Below, in pieces: positions 18,292-27,550 of a stretch of DNA of 64,000 nucleotides. The position numbers were made by a program, and so were the translations under genes. Numbering within the stretch: position 1 is the first letter of the stretch; every line of letters starts with the position of its first letter. Origin of the DNA: an uncultured delta proteobacterium. Its GTDB lineage: Bacteria > Desulfobacterota > Syntrophia > Syntrophales > UBA8958. Location of the stretch: assembly GCA_903885795.1 (NCBI GenBank), contig CAISJV010000017.1, positions 174,571 to 238,570 on the forward strand. The letters run 5' to 3'. Under the pieces are notes generated by a model. It was not told the origin of the DNA. It was given only the letters and a program-made list of their open reading frames with translations, and did not search any database.

Positions 18292-19050
18292 TCAGGAGAA
18301 GAAGTTAAGGATTGCCCTACCACAGAACAGGTAAAGAACTGCACCCAAGGATAGAAAAGGACCAAAAGGCACGGCATATTTCATTGTTTTACCTTTGCCT
18401 ATCATCAGAATTATCCCGACCGCGGCCCCGGTGAAAGCTCCCGTCATCAGGATAAAGAGGAGAGATTTCCATCCCAGAAAGGCCCCTAACATCCCCATGA
18501 GGTTGACATCGCCGCCTCCCATGCCTTCCGTCCCCGTTAATTGTTCATAATAGACGGCGATCAGATAAAGAGAACCGATCCCGATCATGATCCCCAAGAA
18601 TGCATCGAATAAGGGAATCCCCATAATAAATACCGCGGCAAGGAGGAAAAAAGGGATTCCCGGAAGGATAACCTCATGGGGAATAATCTGGTGTTCAATA
18701 TCTATGAAGGTGATCACAATCAACGTCGCCACAAACAGAAAGGCGGCAAGAAAGGCAAGAGAAATCCCGAATTTCCAATAGGTAAACAAGGCCATGATGG
18801 CAGTCAGGGCCTCAATAAGGAAATAACGACCACTAATTGCCTCCTGACAGCTCCGGCAACGTCCTCTTAAAAAAATATAACTGAAGAGAGGAATGTTATC
18901 ATGCCAGGCGATGGCGTGATGGCAATGGGGGCAACGGGACGATGGGGAAACAATCGATTCTTCACGGGGAAGGCGGTGGATACAGACATTGAGAAAACTC
19001 CCAACGACGCCCCCCAGAATAAACAACACGATTGCCCACCAAAGCACCAT
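18292..19050 (-). CDS. pilD: Prepilin peptidase / N-methyltransferase (A24 family)
   Basis: A 252-residue multispanning protein. It shows GSFLNVCIHRLP, two CxxC pairs (SRCPHCHH and GRCRSCQEAISGRY) and the catalytic aspartates in TFIDIEHQIIP and MGGGDVNLMG. It cleaves type IV pilin or type II secretion pseudopilin leaders and methylates the new N-terminus. The ATG at 19050 has GGGAG nine bases upstream. No pilin gene is visible nearby, although a PilF-like TPR lipoprotein gene lies at 52.7 kb. Confidence 0.93.
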   Translation of the reverse strand: MVLWWAIVLFILGGVVGSFLNVCIHRLPREESIVSPSSRCPHCHHAIAWHDNIPLFSYIFLRGRCRSCQEAISGRYFLIEALTAIMALFTYWKFGISLAFLAAFLFVATLIVITFIDIEHQIIPHEVILPGIPFFLLAAVFIMGIPLFDAFLGIMIGIGSLYLIAVYYEQLTGTEGMGGGDVNLMGMLGAFLGWKSLLFILMTGAFTGAAVGIILMIGKGKTMKYAVPFGPFLSLGAVLYLFCGRAILNFFS

Positions 19051-19091
19051 CAAATTAATCTCCCAAAGTCATTATTGAGGGGACGGCTCTC

Positions 19092-19823
19092 TTATATTAC
19101 CTTATTGGCCCCCGTCTGCTGGACCATGTTACCGGCAGCCAAAAGGGAATCAAATGTGCCCGCATCCGTCCACCAGCCGTCAAGGACATTCCAGGTCAGT
19201 TTTTGCTGACGGAGGTAATAATTATTGACATCCGTGATTTCCAGTTCCCCTCGCTCCGAAGGTTTGAGGGTACGGATAAAATCAAAGACCTTGCTGTCAT
19301 ACATATAGATCCCGATCACCGCATAGTTTGATGCCGGGGCCGCAGGCTTTTCATCGATCCTGATGATCCGGTCTCCTTCAAAGGTGGGAACGCCAAAACG
19401 TTGCGGGTCCGTAACTTCCTTGAGGAGAATTTTTGCCCCTTCGGTTTGCTGCCGGAAGGCATCAACCGCCTTATGGATGTTTTTTTCAATGATATTGTCC
19501 CCAAGGACCACAACGATCTTGTCCTGATCCGCAAAATACTCGGCAAGACTCAACGCAGCGGCGATGCCACCCTCTCCCTCCTGGTAGGCGTAGTTCAAAT
19601 GTTTCAGGCCAAACTCCCTGCCGTTGCCCAAGAGCCGCAGGAAATCACCGGCGCTGTTTCCGCCGGTCACGATCAATATTTCGTCAATCCCGGCATTTAC
19701 AAGGATGCTTATGGGATAATATATCATTGGCTTGTGATAAATAGGGAGGAGGTGTTTATTCGTCACCTTTGTCAGGGGAAACATCCGGGTTCCAAGTCCG
19801 CCTGCCAGTACGATACCTTTCAT
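19092..19823 (-). CDS. Short-form glucose-1-phosphate thymidylyltransferase-like nucleotidyltransferase
   Basis: A 243-residue sugar nucleotidyltransferase starting MKGIVLAGGLGTRMFPLT with NKHLLPIYHKPMIYYPI, VVVLGDNIIEKN and YAVIGIYMYD. It activates a sugar 1-phosphate, probably glucose-1-phosphate with dTTP. It lacks the extra C-terminal region of RmlA, as in short-form enzymes. AAAGGAG before ATG 19823 fixes the start. No rmlBCD genes are adjacent, so the final sugar is unknown. Confidence 0.85.
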   Translation of the reverse strand: MKGIVLAGGLGTRMFPLTKVTNKHLLPIYHKPMIYYPISILVNAGIDEILIVTGGNSAGDFLRLLGNGREFGLKHLNYAYQEGEGGIAAALSLAEYFADQDKIVVVLGDNIIEKNIHKAVDAFRQQTEGAKILLKEVTDPQRFGVPTFEGDRIIRIDEKPAAPASNYAVIGIYMYDSKVFDFIRTLKPSERGELEITDVNNYYLRQQKLTWNVLDGWWTDAGTFDSLLAAGNMVQQTGANKVI

Positions 19824-20109
19824 TACAATCTCCTTTAACAAATTTTTATTGCAGTCCCTATTACAAATTCACCTTGAAGGTCAATCATAAAATAAAATAC
19901 CGTATATGAGCATTTAATATACTATTGACAAAAGAGCTATTTCCAGACAAGTTAAAGTAGTTGGTTCGGAACAACCATAGGTAAAAAGCCTGACATGTTA
20001 TGATTTTCACCGTGTATAGTGATTGCGAACAGCGGATATAATTCCATGGCTATGCAGGAAGAGTCGTAAGAAAACTGTTTACTCGATTAATAATAGAGAG
20101 GAGTAAACC
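19824..20109. other. Divergent intergenic region
   Basis: The stretch between the nucleotidyltransferase (-) and the monooxygenase-like gene (+) is AT-rich and holds a TTGACA at 19925-19930 on the plus strand without a convincing -10 at normal spacing. No gene is seen. Confidence 0.4.
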
Positions 20110-20763
20110 ATGAGCGAAGCCGAAACCAGAGCCAAAGATATTGATCCTGCGCCGAAGTTGGCTGGCTTTGTAGCTGTCGAGGGCGGCAAGACTCTGAGCG
20201 AGTATTCCATAAAGCCGGGCCACGGCGCTAACATTGTCATCTCTCATCAGGTAAAGCCAGACCAGCACGATGCCTACGAACGATGGCTCGGCGAAATCGT
20301 CGCAGTGTGCCAGGCGTCCCCAGGGCACCCTGGTGTAAAGATCATCCGTCCAAGCGCAGATGCGACGGCAACCCATACGGTCACAATCCAGTTTGATACG
20401 ATCGATCACTTCCTCGCTTGGACCGGCTCACCAGATCGAACACGGCTCATTGAAACCGTGCGCCCGTTTCTCGTCGGGCACGAAAAGTTTTTTGTGCTGA
20501 GTGGCTTGGATTTCTGGTTTACCCCTAAAGGGGCGCAGGCAAAATTGCCCAGCCGCTGGAAACAATCTCTCGTGACATGGTCTGCCATCTACCCGCTGGT
20601 ACTGGGAATACCACTTGTCTTGGACCCGGTACTGCGCCAACTGGCGATGCTCGAAAACCACTATATCAAAACCATGTTCGTGACTGGCGTGGTCGTACTG
20701 CTCATGGTCTACGTCATTATGCCGCGCTATACCGCGCTAGTCCACAGGTGGTTGTTCCACTAG
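20110..20763 (+). CDS. Antibiotic-biosynthesis-monooxygenase-fold membrane protein
   Basis: A 217-residue protein. Residues about 40-125 form an ABM ferredoxin-like fold (IVISHQVKPDQHDAYERWLGEIV, FLAWTGSPDRTRLI). The C-terminal third holds two hydrophobic helices (SAIYPLVLGIPLVLDPVL and FVTGVVVLLMVYVIM). Proteins of this layout are widespread and of unknown function. AGAGGAG precedes the ATG. It heads a plus-strand block with cyuA and cyuP but is 126 bp from cyuA and may be independent. Confidence 0.72.
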   Translation: MSEAETRAKDIDPAPKLAGFVAVEGGKTLSEYSIKPGHGANIVISHQVKPDQHDAYERWLGEIVAVCQASPGHPGVKIIRPSADATATHTVTIQFDTIDHFLAWTGSPDRTRLIETVRPFLVGHEKFFVLSGLDFWFTPKGAQAKLPSRWKQSLVTWSAIYPLVLGIPLVLDPVLRQLAMLENHYIKTMFVTGVVVLLMVYVIMPRYTALVHRWLFH

Positions 20764-20889
20764 TGCTACAGTGTCACTGGCGGCAAATGTTCCCGCGGAC
20801 TTCCTGGAAAAACTATTTTACCGTGATGGCCGCATCAGTTTGACGAGAAGTATATGCACCAAAGAAATTACAATTCCAAGGAGGAATCC

Positions 20890-22182
20890 ATGAAGCTGTT
20901 GAAGAAGATTTTCGAACACGAGGTATTTCCCGCTGTCGGTTGCACTGAACCGATCTCCTGCGCCTTTGCGGCGGCGGCCGCCGCTGAACAGCTTGATGCC
21001 CCTGTGGAAAAAATTGAGCTCGTTGTTGACCCAGGCACATTTAAAAACGGTGCGGCCGTCACGATTCCAAACAGCAAGGGTCGGAAGGGCAATCTCATAG
21101 CAGCGGCCATGGGGGCGATTATCGCAAGACCGGAACTGCGACTGGAAATTCTCAAGGAAGTATCACCGGACATACTGGACAAGGCTCAGGCGCTGATCGA
21201 TAGGGGGGCAATCTCTTATCTTTGCAAAGAGGATGAAAAGGGGTTTTATATCGAGTCGAAACTTATGGGCGGTTCTTCCCTAGTACGCTGTGTCGTCATC
21301 GGCGGCCATACCAATATCGCCGTCCTTGAAAAAGACGGCAAGTCTTGTATCGGGGTGTCTTCTCAAGCGCCGGCTCAGAACGATCTTTATCGCGAAAGAA
21401 TGAAGAACATGAGGCTGGAAGAGGTCCTGCGCGAGGTCATCGATTTGGATGACGTTGAGCGTTCTTATATCCAGCGCGGCATTGACATGAATCTGGCGAT
21501 TTCGGAAAAAGGCTTCGATTTAAAGAGAAACGCCTACCAACTTCGACAGATGATGAAACAGGGTCTCAAGGCGGATGATCTTTTTTACCGGGTCAAGGAA
21601 AAAGTCGCTTCCGCGGTGGATGCGCGTATGGGCGGTTTGCCCGAGCCTGTCATGACCAGCGGCGGCTCCGGCAACCAAGGTGTGCTTACCGTCCTAGTCC
21701 CTTATTTGGTGGGCAGGCATCAGGAAATCGAATTGCCCCGTATTCAGGAAAGCATCGCCGTGAGCCACGCCGTCAATTCATACATCAAAAGCTACACCGG
21801 CGAACTGTCCGTCATCTGCGGCTGCGCTATTGCAGCCAGCATATCCGCTTCGATTGCCGTTGTTTACCAGCAGGTGGGGATCGACATCGAAAAAATGACT
21901 TATGCTATCGACAATGTTATCGGCGACCTGTGCGGGATTATCTGCGACGGCGCCAAAGCTGGCTGTTCGATGAAGATTGTAACCGGGGCTGAGGCGGCAA
22001 TGCGCTCGGCATTCATGGCCCTGGCCGGTTATGGCCTATCCAATGACGACGGCGTGCTGGGAAGATCGGCGGAAGAATCCATCCGCAACCTGAGCAAGAT
22101 CTCACTGGAAGGCATGCAGCTTGTCGATTCCACCGTGGTTCATATCCTGCAGGATAAAACGACGCGTAGCGGCCAGGCTTAA
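20890..22182 (+). CDS. cyuA: L-cysteine desulfidase CyuA (UPF0597/YhaM family)
   Basis: A 430-residue member of the UPF0597 family related to the serine-dehydratase alpha domain. VFPAVGCTEPISCAFAAAAA gives the conserved GCTEP cysteine; ICGCAIAAS and CGIICDGAKAGCSMK supply further cysteines for a [4Fe-4S] cluster. It degrades cysteine to pyruvate, ammonia and sulfide. AAGGAGG before ATG 20890 fixes the start over an in-frame ATG at 20854. The adjacent carrier supports cysteine as substrate, though related proteins act on serine. Confidence 0.88.
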   Translation: MKLLKKIFEHEVFPAVGCTEPISCAFAAAAAAEQLDAPVEKIELVVDPGTFKNGAAVTIPNSKGRKGNLIAAAMGAIIARPELRLEILKEVSPDILDKAQALIDRGAISYLCKEDEKGFYIESKLMGGSSLVRCVVIGGHTNIAVLEKDGKSCIGVSSQAPAQNDLYRERMKNMRLEEVLREVIDLDDVERSYIQRGIDMNLAISEKGFDLKRNAYQLRQMMKQGLKADDLFYRVKEKVASAVDARMGGLPEPVMTSGGSGNQGVLTVLVPYLVGRHQEIELPRIQESIAVSHAVNSYIKSYTGELSVICGCAIAASISASIAVVYQQVGIDIEKMTYAIDNVIGDLCGIICDGAKAGCSMKIVTGAEAAMRSAFMALAGYGLSNDDGVLGRSAEESIRNLSKISLEGMQLVDSTVVHILQDKTTRSGQA

Positions 22183-22226
22183 CCAGGAATTGCCAAAAAA
22201 TAGGCATGGACGGGAAGGATGAAAGC

Positions 22227-23561
22227 ATGGAACCCACAACCGGTCCGGACCTCGCGGGGCAGGTGTTAACCGACAAAACGTCGGAACTGAGCAAACTGCA
22301 ATGGAAGGAAGCCACCCGTTTCGACAGCGTCGACTGGGGCTGGGTGATCATGAGCATCGGTATGGCCATCGGGGCCGGCATCGTTTTCCTTCCCGTGCAG
22401 GTTGGACTGACGGGGCTATGGGTGTTCCTCCTGTCGTCAGCCATCGGGTATCCCGCAATGTACCTGTTCCAGCGCCTGTTCGTGAATACCTTGGCCGACG
22501 CCCGGGAGTGTACCGATTATCCCGGGGTGATAACCAGCTACCTGGGCAAGAACTGGGGAATGGCCATTGGAATATTGTATTTCATAATGCTGGTGATCTG
22601 GGTTTTTGTATATTCTACTGCTATCACTAACGACAGCGCCTCATTCATTCATACCTTCGGGTGGACGAAAACGCTGCTTTCCGGAAACCCTTTTTACGGC
22701 TTGGCGCTGATCATCTTCCTGGTAGCTGTAGCCTCGCGCGGGGAAAAGCTGTTGTTCAAAGTAGCGACCGGCCTCGTTCTGACCAAGCTTTGCGTCGTTG
22801 CTTTCCTGGGTCTTTCAATGGTTCCGGCCTGGAGTTTGAAAAATGTCGGCGCCGTAACGGCCCTGGGCGAACTGATCGATAAATCCATAATCATGCTTCC
22901 TTTTACCCTTACCTCCATACTCTTTATCCAGAGTCTTTCGCCGATGGTAATTTCTTACCGAGCCAAGGTAAAGTCCATCGAGGTCGCCCGTTACAAGGCT
23001 ATGCGGGCGATGAACATTGCGTTCGGCGTCCTGTTCGTAGTGGTTTTCTCTTATGCCCTATCATTCACTCTGGCGATGGGCCATGATGCGGCGGTGGAAG
23101 CTTCTAGGGAGAACATCTCAGCTCTGGCCATGGTCGCCTCGATGATGACCGGTCATGGCGCACGCAGCACACTGGTTCAGATCTTGTCGCTCATCCTTAA
23201 CATATTCGCGGTTATGACGGCGTATTTCGGAGTATTCCTTGGATTCCGGGAAGCATGCCAGGGCATTGCCATGAATATTCTACGCCGGACCATGCCGGAA
23301 GATACGATCAACAAAGTTCTGGTCTCCAGGGGCATTCTGGTCTTCACGGTCCTGGTGTCCTGGGGGGCAATCTTACTTAATGCTCCGGTACTGTCCTTTA
23401 CTTCAATATGCAGCCCCATATTCGGCCTTATCGGCTGCCTCATCCCGGCATATCTCGTTTACCGCGTGCCTGAGCTGCACAAATACAAGGGGTTCTCACT
23501 GAAGATAATCATCGCGACCGGAATATTGCTTATAATTTCACCTTTTCTGGCCTTTTCATAA
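22227..23561 (+). CDS. cyuP: HAAAP-family amino acid carrier, CyuP/YhaO-like
   Basis: A 444-residue transporter with about 11 hydrophobic segments. DWGWVIMSIGMAIGAGIVFLP, the span around VFVYSTAITNDSAS, and the C-terminal YKGFSL with SPFLAFS ending match, from memory, the E. coli cysteine importer CyuP (YhaO) closely. It follows cyuA by 44 bp; in E. coli the order is cyuP-cyuA. ATG 22227 has AAGGA seven bases upstream and is preferred to ATG 22206. Confidence 0.85.
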   Translation: MEPTTGPDLAGQVLTDKTSELSKLQWKEATRFDSVDWGWVIMSIGMAIGAGIVFLPVQVGLTGLWVFLLSSAIGYPAMYLFQRLFVNTLADARECTDYPGVITSYLGKNWGMAIGILYFIMLVIWVFVYSTAITNDSASFIHTFGWTKTLLSGNPFYGLALIIFLVAVASRGEKLLFKVATGLVLTKLCVVAFLGLSMVPAWSLKNVGAVTALGELIDKSIIMLPFTLTSILFIQSLSPMVISYRAKVKSIEVARYKAMRAMNIAFGVLFVVVFSYALSFTLAMGHDAAVEASRENISALAMVASMMTGHGARSTLVQILSLILNIFAVMTAYFGVFLGFREACQGIAMNILRRTMPEDTINKVLVSRGILVFTVLVSWGAILLNAPVLSFTSICSPIFGLIGCLIPAYLVYRVPELHKYKGFSLKIIIATGILLIISPFLAFS

Positions 23562-23791
23562 GCGGAATTTCCTGTCAATCGGCCTTTGAACAAGATTGGC
23601 GCAAAACCAGTCATGAAATATGGCTCCATCACAGAGATGGCCACTAAGTATCGATAATCTCATAAACAATATTTCTATATAGTCAGGGACGTTTATAAGC
23701 AGGTTTCGCGAGGGTGAATGAGGGGTGTAGTAAGTCCGAACCGGACATGTTATAAGGGAAAACAATAAGAAAGCGAAAGGTCTCTCTGTAA
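23562..23791. other. Intergenic region before ribD
   Basis: No gene, no FMN-riboswitch core and no strong hairpin were recognised between cyuP and ribD. Confidence 0.4.
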
Positions 23792-24892
23792 ATGAAGAAT
23801 GATGAATATTACATGCGCAGGGCACTGAAGTTAGCTAAAAAAGGCGAAGGACAGGCGAGTCCCAATCCCATGGTCGGCGCCGTTATAGTCAAGGACGGCA
23901 GGATTATCGGGGAAGGATATCATGCCTGCTGTGGAGAAAACCATGCTGAAATAAATGCGATAGAAGGGAGTACCGAAACAATAGTCGGGGCTGACTTCTA
24001 TATTACCCTTGAACCATGTTCCCATTACGGGAAGACCCCCCCCTGCGTTGACGCCCTGATCGGGCATAAACCGCACCGGGTCGTCATTGGCGCCATGGAT
24101 CCGAATCCTCTTGTTGCCGGCCAGGGCATCGCCCTCCTTCAGAAACAGGGCGTCGAAACATGCGTCGGGATTATGGAAACAGAATGCCGACTTTTGAATG
24201 AAAAGTTCTTCAAGTTCATAACTACGGGTATCCCTTTTATCACCTTAAAATACGCCCAGACCCTCGACGGTCGTATTGCCACGGTAACAGGGCATTCCCG
24301 CTGGATAAGCTCCCCGGAGTCGCGGCGTTATGCCCATCGGCTCCGGGGTACCCATGACGCCATTCTCGTGGGCGCCGGAACGGTTTTGCTTGACGATCCC
24401 GAACTCACTATCCGCCTTGTCAAAGGTAGAAACCCATTGCGGATCGTCCTGGACAGCAGGCTGCGGATACCCCTGGAGTCAAGAATCCTTCAGAACCAGA
24501 ATCATGCGAGAACCATGATCGTCACTACCGGAAGGTCCGCCAAAGGTAAATTGAAGCGTCTTAAAGACATGGGGATTGAGCTGCTATATACCAATATGAC
24601 GGAGAAAGGGGAAATCAATCTGTCGGAACTTTTCCAGAAACTGGGGCAAAAGGGCGTCTCCTCAGTTCTTGTCGAGGGGGGATCATCGGTCATTACCTCG
24701 GTCCTCAGAGAAGGGCTGGCCGACAAGCTCCTCGTCATTATTGCTCCCAAGATTGTCGGCAAAGGCATTGCCGGGGTCGGCGACCTGGGCATTACCCTCA
24801 TGGATCAGGCACTGACCCTGTTCCCAATCAAATTTAAAAAACTTGGGGCCGATTTCCTCCTGGAAGCTAAAATTGCAGTTCCCTCGCCATAA
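23792..24892 (+). CDS. ribD: Bifunctional riboflavin deaminase-reductase RibD
   Basis: A 366-residue two-domain enzyme. The N-terminal deaminase has zinc ligands in HAEINAIE and PCSHYGKTPPC. The C-terminal reductase has LKYAQTLDGRIATVTGHSRWIS, LVGAGTVLLDDPELTIR and VLVEGGSSVI. It performs steps two and three of riboflavin synthesis. No other rib gene is adjacent. Confidence 0.95.
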   Translation: MKNDEYYMRRALKLAKKGEGQASPNPMVGAVIVKDGRIIGEGYHACCGENHAEINAIEGSTETIVGADFYITLEPCSHYGKTPPCVDALIGHKPHRVVIGAMDPNPLVAGQGIALLQKQGVETCVGIMETECRLLNEKFFKFITTGIPFITLKYAQTLDGRIATVTGHSRWISSPESRRYAHRLRGTHDAILVGAGTVLLDDPELTIRLVKGRNPLRIVLDSRLRIPLESRILQNQNHARTMIVTTGRSAKGKLKRLKDMGIELLYTNMTEKGEINLSELFQKLGQKGVSSVLVEGGSSVITSVLREGLADKLLVIIAPKIVGKGIAGVGDLGITLMDQALTLFPIKFKKLGADFLLEAKIAVPSP

Positions 24893-24894
24893 TG

Positions 24895-25020
24895 GACGGC
24901 TTCGTAAAAAGATCCGCAGGCAAGGCGCGCAAATACTTCGGAATGAAGCGTACTTGTCGTACACCGCAGTGAGGAAGGATGAAGCGCGACGCAGCATCCG
25001 GACTTTTTAGGAAGCCGTCA
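24895..25020. repeat. MITE-like palindromic repeat
   Basis: Imperfect terminal inverted repeats GACGGCTTCGTAAAAAG at the left and the complementary CTTTTTAGGAAGCCGTC at the right bound a 126-bp element. The interior resembles degenerate Desulfobacterota intergenic repeats (GAATGAAGCGTACTTGTCGT and GATGAAGCGCGACGCAGCAT). It encodes no protein. Its right end supplies the stop codon of the flavoprotein gene. Confidence 0.75.
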
Positions 25021-26619
25021 AAGTCGAGTCAGGATATGCAGGGCAGCCCTGATACCATCGAGGGCGGAACTGATAATGCCTCCCGCATAACCTGCCCCTT
25101 CCCCACAGGGATAAATACCTCGCACGCTGGTGCTCTGTCCATCATCGCCCCTTGTAATGCGGACCGGGGAGGACGTCCGCGTTTCCACGCCGATGAGATT
25201 GGCCTCTGCAGTGATGAATCCGGGCATAGCCTGCTGGAATTTCCCCATCCCAAACCGTATTGATTCATAGACATAGTCGGGAAGAATAGACTTTAGTGAA
25301 GCGGCGGTAACTCCCGGAAGAAAAGAGGTGGCCCCGATCTCGGGGCTGTCGCGATCCTCAAGAAAGTTGAGCAGTCCCTGGGCGGGGGCCTTATAGGTCC
25401 TTCCGCCGGCGTCAAAGGCCTTTTCCTCCCAGGTCCGTCGAAAGGCAAGGCCTCCGAGACCAGAGGCTCCATATTCTTCATAGTCTTCGGGATGGACATT
25501 TACGACAATAGCACTATTGGCATAAATCCCCTTGCGTGCCGACTGGCTCATCCCATTAGTCACAATACCTCCTTCCCCGGAACTGCTGCCGATTACCTGG
25601 CCGCCGGGACACATGCAAAAGGAATACACTGACCTGTTCAATTCCGGTACGCGGGCCGTCAAAGTGTAGTCCGCCGGGGGAAGGACGGGATGGCCTGTCC
25701 AGGGGCCGTACTGGATCCGGTTGATATCCTCCTGAGGGTGTTCGATCCGTAACCCCATGGCAAATGCTTTTTTGCCGAGACCAATACCTCGATCTTCCAG
25801 CACTCGGTAAGTCTCTTCAGAGCTCTGGCCAATGGCCAGAACAAGATGGGAAGTTTTGATTTCCCCGACACCATTGACGATAATCCCTTCCAGATGATTC
25901 TTATGGATAATCAAGTCCGTCATCTTGGTGTTGAAACTGACTTGACAGTTCATTGACAAAAGACGCTTACGCAGATTAACGAGAACCTTTCGCAAACGAT
26001 CCGAACCGATATGAGGTTTCCCATCCGTTAATATTTCCGGTGCAGCCCCCATATCCACCAGGATTTTTTTCACCCAAAGGGTATAGGGATTACGGACGCG
26101 GCTCGTCAATTTGCCGTCGGAAAAGGTCCCGGCGCCGCCTTCCCCGAAATAGACGTTGCTATCGGGAAGTAAGATTCCCTGATCCCAGAATGATTGAACG
26201 TCCCGATGTCTTTCCTCGACGGGCTTTCCCCTCTCCAAAAGGAGGACAGGGCAGCGGTGAAGAGCAAGGAAAAGAGAGGCAAAAAGCCCGGCAGGACCGC
26301 AACCGACAACAATGACTTTTTCGCCTGCCCGTAAAACAGGAACAAAAGTAACGGGCGCCGGCTCTGCCGGAACACTGCTTACCTTAATCCCGGAGGGAAG
26401 ATCTTTGGGGGCCGACCAATCGTCTTCTTCCATGGTAAAAGCTACGTTATAGGTATAATGGGGCGGCCGATTGCGCCTCGCATCCAGAGATTTCCTGATC
26501 ACCTGCGGAGCACCGATATGATTTTTGTTAATATTCAGAATCCCGGCGATTTTAGAGTTTAATAACTGCTCATCTTCAGCCAGACTGAGAGTAACGCCCT
26601 CAATACGCCAACGTTTCAT
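25018..26619 (-). CDS. FAD-dependent oxidoreductase (COG2509 family)
   Basis: A 533-residue flavoprotein. VIVVGCGPAGLFASLFLALH is the dinucleotide-binding fold, VYFGEGGAGTFSDGKLTSR follows, and GIYPCGEGAGYAGGIISSA is the FAD-binding C-terminus. Family members are called 'uncharacterised FAD-dependent dehydrogenases'; the substrate is not known. ATG 26619 has GGAG seven bases upstream, and residues encoded upstream of it look non-coding. It is divergent from the NusG paralogue, with the two starts about 80 bp apart. Confidence 0.85.
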   Translation of the reverse strand: MKRWRIEGVTLSLAEDEQLLNSKIAGILNINKNHIGAPQVIRKSLDARRNRPPHYTYNVAFTMEEDDWSAPKDLPSGIKVSSVPAEPAPVTFVPVLRAGEKVIVVGCGPAGLFASLFLALHRCPVLLLERGKPVEERHRDVQSFWDQGILLPDSNVYFGEGGAGTFSDGKLTSRVRNPYTLWVKKILVDMGAAPEILTDGKPHIGSDRLRKVLVNLRKRLLSMNCQVSFNTKMTDLIIHKNHLEGIIVNGVGEIKTSHLVLAIGQSSEETYRVLEDRGIGLGKKAFAMGLRIEHPQEDINRIQYGPWTGHPVLPPADYTLTARVPELNRSVYSFCMCPGGQVIGSSSGEGGIVTNGMSQSARKGIYANSAIVVNVHPEDYEEYGASGLGGLAFRRTWEEKAFDAGGRTYKAPAQGLLNFLEDRDSPEIGATSFLPGVTAASLKSILPDYVYESIRFGMGKFQQAMPGFITAEANLIGVETRTSSPVRITRGDDGQSTSVRGIYPCGEGAGYAGGIISSALDGIRAALHILTRL

Positions 26620-26700
26620 GAATTTCTCCATTGCAAAAAAGGCTGCTTTGATATAATCAGCCCCCTTCGCAGATTCAAAACTTTCCAGCAAGGATTTTTT

Positions 26701-27204
26701 ATGGCCTGGTATGCTGTCCACACAAGAAGCCGACATGAAGATCGGGTATTACTCGGTCTTGCCCGGAAGTCATTAAACGTATTTCTGCCCAAGATAGAGG
26801 TTTGGAGCCAGCGTAAAGACCGGCGCAAGAAGATCCTCATACCAATGTTCTCGGGCTATACATTTGTGGAACTGATGAATATCAACAATGATACCAAACT
26901 GGAAGTCCTCAAGACTTTTGGTGTCGTGCGAATACTGGGCAAACCTTATGGTCATGAACCCATTGCCGTACCGGATCATCAAATTGAAGCCATTCAGCGG
27001 ATCGTGAATTCGAAGATTGAAGTCCAGCAGTTCCAGTATCCCAAGGTCGGTGAACGTGCAAAAATTGTCGATGGTCCCTTCCAGGGCATCGAAGGACTCG
27101 TGGTCAGTACCGATCTTGAAAGGGAACTTTTCGTCATCACCATTGAACTTCTTCAGCGCTCTGTAGCCATTAAATTAGAAGGTTTTCAAGTCGCCAGGGT
27201 CTGA
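26701..27204 (+). CDS. NusG-like specialised transcription antiterminator (UpxY/RfaH type)
   Basis: A 167-residue protein with the NGN fold (WYAVHTRSRHEDRVLLGL, IPMFSGYTFVEL, GVVRILG) and a C-terminal KOW domain (VGERAKIVDGPFQGIEGLV). It lacks housekeeping NusG context (no secE or rplK nearby) and begins MAWYAVHT like UpxY/RfaH paralogues, which load on RNA polymerase at specific operons and suppress pausing or termination. Housekeeping nusG is not in this window. It lies 136 bp upstream of a ferredoxin oxidoreductase operon. Confidence 0.85.
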   Translation: MAWYAVHTRSRHEDRVLLGLARKSLNVFLPKIEVWSQRKDRRKKILIPMFSGYTFVELMNINNDTKLEVLKTFGVVRILGKPYGHEPIAVPDHQIEAIQRIVNSKIEVQQFQYPKVGERAKIVDGPFQGIEGLVVSTDLERELFVITIELLQRSVAIKLEGFQVARV

Positions 27205-27340
27205 CGGCCATAAATTTGACCTTGACATTCGTTTCAAGATGCGCAAAGAGCCTTGACGTATTTTTCTCTGAAGAGCGGAGCGGCCTAAGGCCATGCCGTT
27301 CTCGGGCCACATAAATTCATCTTTAGCGAGATTAGCGCAA

Positions 27341-27550
27341 GTGAAGGGAACCATTACAATCAACAGTGAATTATGTAAGGAATGTCTTCTTTGCACTATT
27401 TCATGCAAAAAAGAGAATCTCCAGCCTTCCACTGAACTCAATTCCAAGGGATTTCATCCCATTATTCTAAAAGCGGACGCCGACTGCAACGGCTGCGCCC
27501 TCTGCGCCATCATCTGCCCGGACGTCGCCATTGAGGTTTACCGTGAATAG
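27341..27550 (+). CDS. korD: 2-oxoacid:ferredoxin oxidoreductase, ferredoxin (delta) subunit
   Basis: About 69 residues with two [4Fe-4S] motifs: CKECLLCTISC and CNGCALCAIICP. It passes electrons from the alpha/beta/gamma enzyme to soluble ferredoxin. GTG 27341 gives the normal family length; an ATG at 27293 would add 16 residues. Its stop overlaps the alpha-subunit GTG. Confidence 0.85.
   Translation: MKGTITINSELCKECLLCTISCKKENLQPSTELNSKGFHPIILKADADCNGCALCAIICPDVAIEVYRE

Noticed and set aside
23562..23791. FMN riboswitch before ribD
   Set aside because: None of the conserved RFN core sequences could be found in this leader.
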